A program made the position numbers and the translations under genes. This document shows positions 26,760 through 30,840 of a stretch of 30,840 nucleotides of DNA, piece after piece. Positions within the stretch are counted from its first letter, which is position 1. Each line of letters begins with the position of its first letter. Below the pieces are notes generated by a model. That model saw only the letters and a list, made by a program, of their open reading frames with translations, was not told the origin of the DNA and did no database searches. The stretch spans positions 1 through 30,840 of the forward strand of contig JAJJLU010000571.1 of assembly GCA_023807065.1 (NCBI GenBank), given 5' to 3'. Origin of the DNA: Isotricha intestinalis. Taxonomy: Eukaryota; Ciliophora; Litostomatea; Vestibuliferida; Isotrichidae.

Positions 26760-28252
26760 TTTTTAATTATTTCAAATTAAATTTTTTTAAAAAAATTATT
26801 AAGTGATATTATTATTATTTATATTCTAAACAATCTATATGAATTAAAATATTTAACTCAAATTATAATGGAAATTTTCTTTAATTTTTAAGATTTTTTA
26901 TTTAATCTACATTATTTTGCATTAATAAATAATAAAACTCACTTTCTTTTAACAACATTTTAATTGACTATAAAGTTGAATATGATTTATTTATGTTATA
27001 TTTAATATTTTATTAAATGCAATTTTCAAATAAGAAATTTCATAGAATAGTTATTTTAACCAAATTTATCTTTTGTAAACTATTTTGCAATGTAATCAAA
27101 ATTTAATTATAAGTTAAATTTAGATTTTAATAAAAAAGACAAAATCCAAGAATTAGTTTGGTAATGATAATGTTTGTATTATCTTTTGGTTTCTCAGAAA
27201 AAGAAAAAAAATATAATTGAAAATTATTTAAATCATAATTTTATTTATGGAATATATCTTTGACAATTTTTATTTTCTATTTAATCAATGTTATAATTAA
27301 TGGAGAAGTCTATCTAAATTAATTTATTATGATTCATTATTTACTGAGTATTTATTATATTTAATATATTAATTAACTTTAATTCATAAATTTAAAATGA
27401 AAAATATAAATTTGAGAAGATTTAATACATCAAATCGTAAATTTTTTGTTTTGTTTTATTTTTCAAATTATTTTGTTAAAATCATTTCTTGATTTATCGA
27501 TTTATTTCCTTAAAAAATTATGATTTGATTACTCTTTATATTGATAATTATTTCAACTTTATATACTGATTAATTTTTTTGAACTCCTTTTTCTTTTTAG
27601 ATGAATCAAAATTTTTGTGGAAAAATTTGGGAAATTTAAATTGTGAATAAAAACATTAATGTATAATACTGTTAAATCTCCATTGAAAATTCATATTTAT
27701 TGAAAAAAAAATTAAACAAATAAATTATATAGAATTTCTATTTTTATTTTTTTTCTTATCTTTTTTGAAGGTTTTTAATTATAATATTATTGAAAAAATG
27801 TTCAATAATAACTTAAAAACTCAATTGACTAATAAAAATGTTGAATTCAATTGATTTATATAATCATCACACAATTCGACAACAAAAAACTAATTTATTT
27901 TCAATCACTTTCCACCTTTTTTTTCTTTCAAATCACTAATTTTTATTAATTTAAAAAACCAAAGCAATCAATGTTTTTTATTTACAATAATTTTATTATT
28001 ATATAATGAACTTTAATCATAGAAAATCATCTTCTGAAATATTATTTCATTTTGAAATATTTAAAACTGCAAAATTGACAAATGAAAAGCATTTACTATA
28101 ATAATAATTAAATAAAAAAGAATATTTTGAATAAATATTTGATTTTCAGTCAAAAATAAATAATCTAAATAAAAAAAATAAAGGTTTTTTTCTAAATTAA
28201 TGAGATTAATGGTAATAAAATAAACAAATCTAAAAGAAAAAAACTAAAGAAA
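26760..28252. other. Long intergenic region, one weak small ORF
   Basis: About 1.5 kb of AT-rich DNA separates the small three-exon gene from the 3' end of the GTPase gene. At 28006 (+) an ATG opens a frame of 31 codons (MNFNHRKSSSEILFHFEIFK...) that ends in three consecutive TAA codons. If TAA were sense, the frame would run on to TGA at 28201-28203 (LNKKEYFE, TAA, IFDFQSKINNLNKKNK). The remainder has scattered short coding-like patches (for example around 27297-27360) but no gene I can support, no RNA gene and no repeat array. Confidence 0.4.
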
Positions 28253-30658
28253 TTAGCATTTTTCTTGTTCAAATATCATAATTTTAATTTGTTCACAAAT
28301 ATTCATCAAAGAATAAACCTTTCCTTTAATAAATTCAACTTTTCTTTCTTGATTTATTTCAAATTCTGAATCAAAGGTTTTGACTAAATTATTTCCAATT
28401 GTAACAGTATTATAAGTATTCATAACAGAAACAAATCCTGTACTGATAAAAGGAATAGCTTTTCCAAGATTAATTAACCAACTTTTTCCTCCTTGTTTTA
28501 TAACAATTTCTTCAGTTATTTCTTCAATAGTTTCTTTTGTTGCTTCTTTTGAAAAAACATCAAATCCTAAAATATTCACAGATTTTTTAGCTGTTTCTGA
28601 TGCAATTGTGTTTGTGGCTTTATTTACTCCTTTTATTAATTCTTTTTCAATTACTTCATTACTTACTTCTACTACCACTTGTTTTGAATAATTTTTTATT
28701 ACTTTTGATTCTACAGTGTTTACTATTTGTTTTCCTAAAACTCCAATATTTTTTATTTCATTTTCTTTTATTACTACTTCAACTGTTTTATTCACTATTT
28801 TTTTCTTTGCTTCATTAAGAGTTATTTGTTTCATTATATTTTGACCTACTCCCATACCAACTTTTGAAATTTCTTTTGATCCTGAATTTAACTTTCCTTT
28901 TTTTAATTCTTCTTTGTATTTTTCATAATTATCTATTTTATTGTCATTTTCATTATTATTCTCATTCTTTTTATTTTTAAAAAGACATTCACCATTTGTT
29001 AATATTATATTAACAATACTAAAATTTTTAGGATTTAATTCATATATTGAAAAAATATTATATATCATTGCTACATTTGAACCTATAGATGTTACTGTGT
29101 CAATAAAAGGGAAAAAAAATGATAATATAGATGTCCCACATGTCAATGCAGCATATCCTGCAATTGACCAATTTGCTTTTATTTTTGCATATTTTTGAAT
29201 TGCTTTTGTATTTTTAAATAATTCAAATAAACGATTATTTTTTCTTAAATATGTAATTTTATCATTGTAATTATTTATATTAATATCATCAATTAAAAAT
29301 TGTTGTGAATTTAATTTTATTATTTCTAATATTTTTAATAATATTTTTGATACTCCTTCTCTTTTTATAATATCAAAATATTGATAATAATCGGTATTAA
29401 TTATATTACTATAATCTTTATATACTATATTATCATCATTTATTGAATTTTTTAATTTTTGTTTTTTTCCATTTAATATTACTTCGTCAATTGGACCATT
29501 AATAATAAAAATAATTCTAATATTATTCTTATGTAATAATTTAATTAATTTGATTCCTGATTTAGTAAGTTCCCTTATATTACCATTTGGAATGTAAAAT
29601 AAAGCAATATCAATTTGTTCCATATTATCTTTATATTCATTAATTTTTTTAACAATTTCATTCTTAACTTTTTCATAATTTTTATCTTCAGTAATTCCAG
29701 GAAAATCAAGAATTCTAATTTGCCCTATATTTTCACAAATATTATTGTTTTGATTTTCAATATTTTTTATAGGTAAATAATATTCAGTACATTTATTTGT
29801 TACATCAAATATAGAGGGACTTATTTTACAAACTAAATCTTTAAATAATAAATTAATTAAAGTACTTTTGCCTGTCCCAGAATAACCTAATAAAGCAATT
29901 GTTAAATAAAATTTTATATGAGAATTAATATCATTAAGTGGATTTATCATATTTAAATTAAAAGCCATTTGTTCATAATACATAAATATTCTATATAATT
30001 TCGATGTTATAAAATAGACAAAAGCTTTTTCTGAAATTTCAATTATTTGATCTTCATCTAAATTTCCTTTATTATTATTTATATTATTGTTATTTATTTC
30101 TCTTAAAATATTTTGTTTTTCTGTGAGAAAATCAGGAATATAATTTACATAATTTAATTTTTGTTCATAATAAACAATTTTATCACTAATTATTATTAAA
30201 AAAGGAATTGTTTCTTTTGATTTTTCTTTCAATTCAAAAAGGGATTTTTGTATGTATTCTTCAGAACCAAAACACATTATTATATTATTTCTTTCATTTT
30301 TTATATCTTTTTCAAAAAGATGATTAATTAAAATATCAGAGAAATCTTGATTTAAAACTTCATAGAATAAATAAGCATTAAATATTTTTTTGTCTTTCTC
30401 TCCATTATTATCGATTTCATATTTTAATCTTCTATAATGATAAAAGTATATTTCTTCTCTATAATAATCAGAATTTTTATTTTCTAATTGAATAAAACTA
30501 TCTTTTGATTTATCTTCTTCTTTGAAGATCTTAACTAACAAGTAAAAAATCATATTTTCATCAATAGAATTATCATGAACTATGTAAATATTTAAATTCC
30601 CTTCTGTTGCCATATCTTTATTTGATTGAGATTTCTCATTTGATTCATTGTTTCCCAT
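28253..30658 (-). CDS. Large P-loop GTPase, IRG/dynamin-like, with myristoylation motif
   Basis: The 801-residue protein starts MGNNES, a good N-myristoylation signal (Gly2, Ser6), which also supports this start. The G domain lies at about 250-430: P-loop GYSGTGKS (258-265), then DFPG (318-321) as the DxxG motif, and FIINGPID (384-391) where N/TKxD would be expected, so the guanine-specificity motif is degenerate. An N-terminal region of 240 residues precedes the G domain. Two hydrophobic segments follow (near 505-530, ALTCGTSILSFFFPFIDTV, and near 725-750, WLINLGKAIPFISTGFVSVM), flanking a Lys/Glu/Val-rich helical block. This layout resembles immunity-related or septin-superfamily GTPases that act on membranes. 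Exact family and function are uncertain; ATP binding is not excluded. Its 5' region contains a long perfect inverted repeat. Confidence 0.75.
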   Translation of the reverse strand: MGNNESNEKSQSNKDMATEGNLNIYIVHDNSIDENMIFYLLVKIFKEEDKSKDSFIQLENKNSDYYREEIYFYHYRRLKYEIDNNGEKDKKIFNAYLFYEVLNQDFSDILINHLFEKDIKNERNNIIMCFGSEEYIQKSLFELKEKSKETIPFLIIISDKIVYYEQKLNYVNYIPDFLTEKQNILREINNNNINNNKGNLDEDQIIEISEKAFVYFITSKLYRIFMYYEQMAFNLNMINPLNDINSHIKFYLTIALLGYSGTGKSTLINLLFKDLVCKISPSIFDVTNKCTEYYLPIKNIENQNNNICENIGQIRILDFPGITEDKNYEKVKNEIVKKINEYKDNMEQIDIALFYIPNGNIRELTKSGIKLIKLLHKNNIRIIFIINGPIDEVILNGKKQKLKNSINDDNIVYKDYSNIINTDYYQYFDIIKREGVSKILLKILEIIKLNSQQFLIDDININNYNDKITYLRKNNRLFELFKNTKAIQKYAKIKANWSIAGYAALTCGTSILSFFFPFIDTVTSIGSNVAMIYNIFSIYELNPKNFSIVNIILTNGECLFKNKKNENNNENDNKIDNYEKYKEELKKGKLNSGSKEISKVGMGVGQNIMKQITLNEAKKKIVNKTVEVVIKENEIKNIGVLGKQIVNTVESKVIKNYSKQVVVEVSNEVIEKELIKGVNKATNTIASETAKKSVNILGFDVFSKEATKETIEEITEEIVIKQGGKSWLINLGKAIPFISTGFVSVMNTYNTVTIGNNLVKTFDSEFEINQERKVEFIKGKVYSLMNICEQIKIMIFEQEKC

Positions 30659-30664
30659 TTTAAA

Positions 30665-30829
30665 AAATATTTTATCTTAACTTTTTTTTATTAAACAGTA
30701 TTAACTATTTTTTAAAAAAATTTTACTTTTATTTATTATAATTAATTAAAGTTGAGAAATTATGAATTATCAATTTTTTTAAAAAATAGTTAATACTGTT
30801 TAATAAAAAAAAGTTAAGATAAAATATTT
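30665..30829. repeat. Perfect 58-bp inverted repeat with 49-base spacer
   Basis: The arm at 30665-30722 is the exact reverse complement of 30772-30829. The arms include non-trivial sequence (ATCTTAAC, ATTAAACAGTATTAACTATT), so chance AT pairing does not explain it. The left arm begins 7 bp upstream of the GTPase start codon, so it is that gene's 5' leader or promoter. The right arm faces outward and would stand at the same distance from a plus-strand gene beyond the window. It may be a duplicated divergent promoter, a hairpin, or the hinge of a larger inverted duplication. Confidence 0.92.
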
Positions 30830-30840
30830 AAAAGATTTTT

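Noticed and set aside
28600..29198. Plus-strand frames at 28600-28818 and 28941-29198
   Set aside because: Antisense to the GTPase gene; leucine-rich composition comes from complementing Lys/Glu/Val-rich codons.
313..30658. Ciliate-type code (TAA/TAG = Gln) for the whole chromosome
   Set aside because: Intact genes lack in-frame TAA/TAG over thousands of codons, use CAA for Gln, and conserved proteins such as proteasome beta6 end at TAA where the family ends.
1..30840. tRNA, rRNA or CRISPR features
   Set aside because: No GC-containing cloverleaf, no rRNA-like segment and no spaced repeats were seen; the GC-richer patches are the telomere, conserved genes and the MITE-like element.

Overview
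The window is one end of a eukaryotic chromosome. Positions 1-55 are a telomere of seven CCCCAAT repeats plus a partial one, in the C-rich orientation expected at a left end. No telomere closes the right side, so the chromosome continues. Base composition is extremely AT-rich. Genes are recognisably eukaryotic (CKS1, proteasome beta6, a WDR7/rabconnectin-3 beta-like protein, a mitochondrial-type carrier, LRR and BTB-like proteins, a large P-loop GTPase). Spliceosomal introns are tiny: 26, 26 and 29 nt in the two genes where I could reconstruct splicing. A TTGGGG-type telomere, micro-introns and extreme AT content together suggest a ciliate macronuclear chromosome. That is inference, and another AT-rich protist is not excluded. 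The intact genes read in the standard code: 11 end in TAA, one in TGA (CKS1) and one in TAG (26501-26503), and Gln is written CAA/CAG.

Layout. 1-312: telomere and a subtelomeric hairpin. 313-1164 (+): DUF218/YdcF-like protein that looks bacterial. 2438-4630 (-): secreted, probably GPI-anchored protein of unknown family. 5454-10094 (-): WDR7-like protein, divergent from CKS1 at 10294-10638 (+). 10972-12657 (+): Lys/Asn-rich unknown. 13154-13852 (-): proteasome beta6. 15673-16419, 16532-18784 and 18939-21467 (all -): a tight tandem cluster of an unknown basic protein, an LRR protein and a BTB/BACK-like protein. 23144-23814 (-): two-exon coiled-coil protein. 24094-24242: MITE-like element. 25514-26362 (+): SLC25-type carrier, convergent with a three-exon 67-residue protein at 26501-26759 (-) that carries an endosulfine-like motif. 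28253-30658 (-): N-myristoylation-motif GTPase whose upstream region is a perfect 58-bp inverted repeat at the window's right edge.

Between the intact genes lie stretches that look like genes but are broken in the standard code: 14117-15616, 21633-22139, 22615-22995, 24476-25475, and more weakly 1249-1623, 1975-2240 and 28006-28203. They keep G-starting codons, protein-like segments and GT-AG micro-introns, yet contain many in-frame TAA/TAG plus single-base frameshifts near homopolymers. In several places the TAA codons sit where a Gln would look natural. I read them as pseudogenes, with the more exciting possibility that they were written in a code where TAA/TAG are sense codons. Read-through of TAA/TAG makes any AT-rich DNA look open, so this needs a codon-level test.

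The genes do not form one pathway. The mix of cell-cycle (CKS1, possible endosulfine), proteasome, vesicle-acidification (WDR7-like) and transport genes is that of an ordinary chromosome arm. The telomere-adjacent bacterial-like gene, the relic genes, the MITE-like element and the palindromes are the unusual parts.
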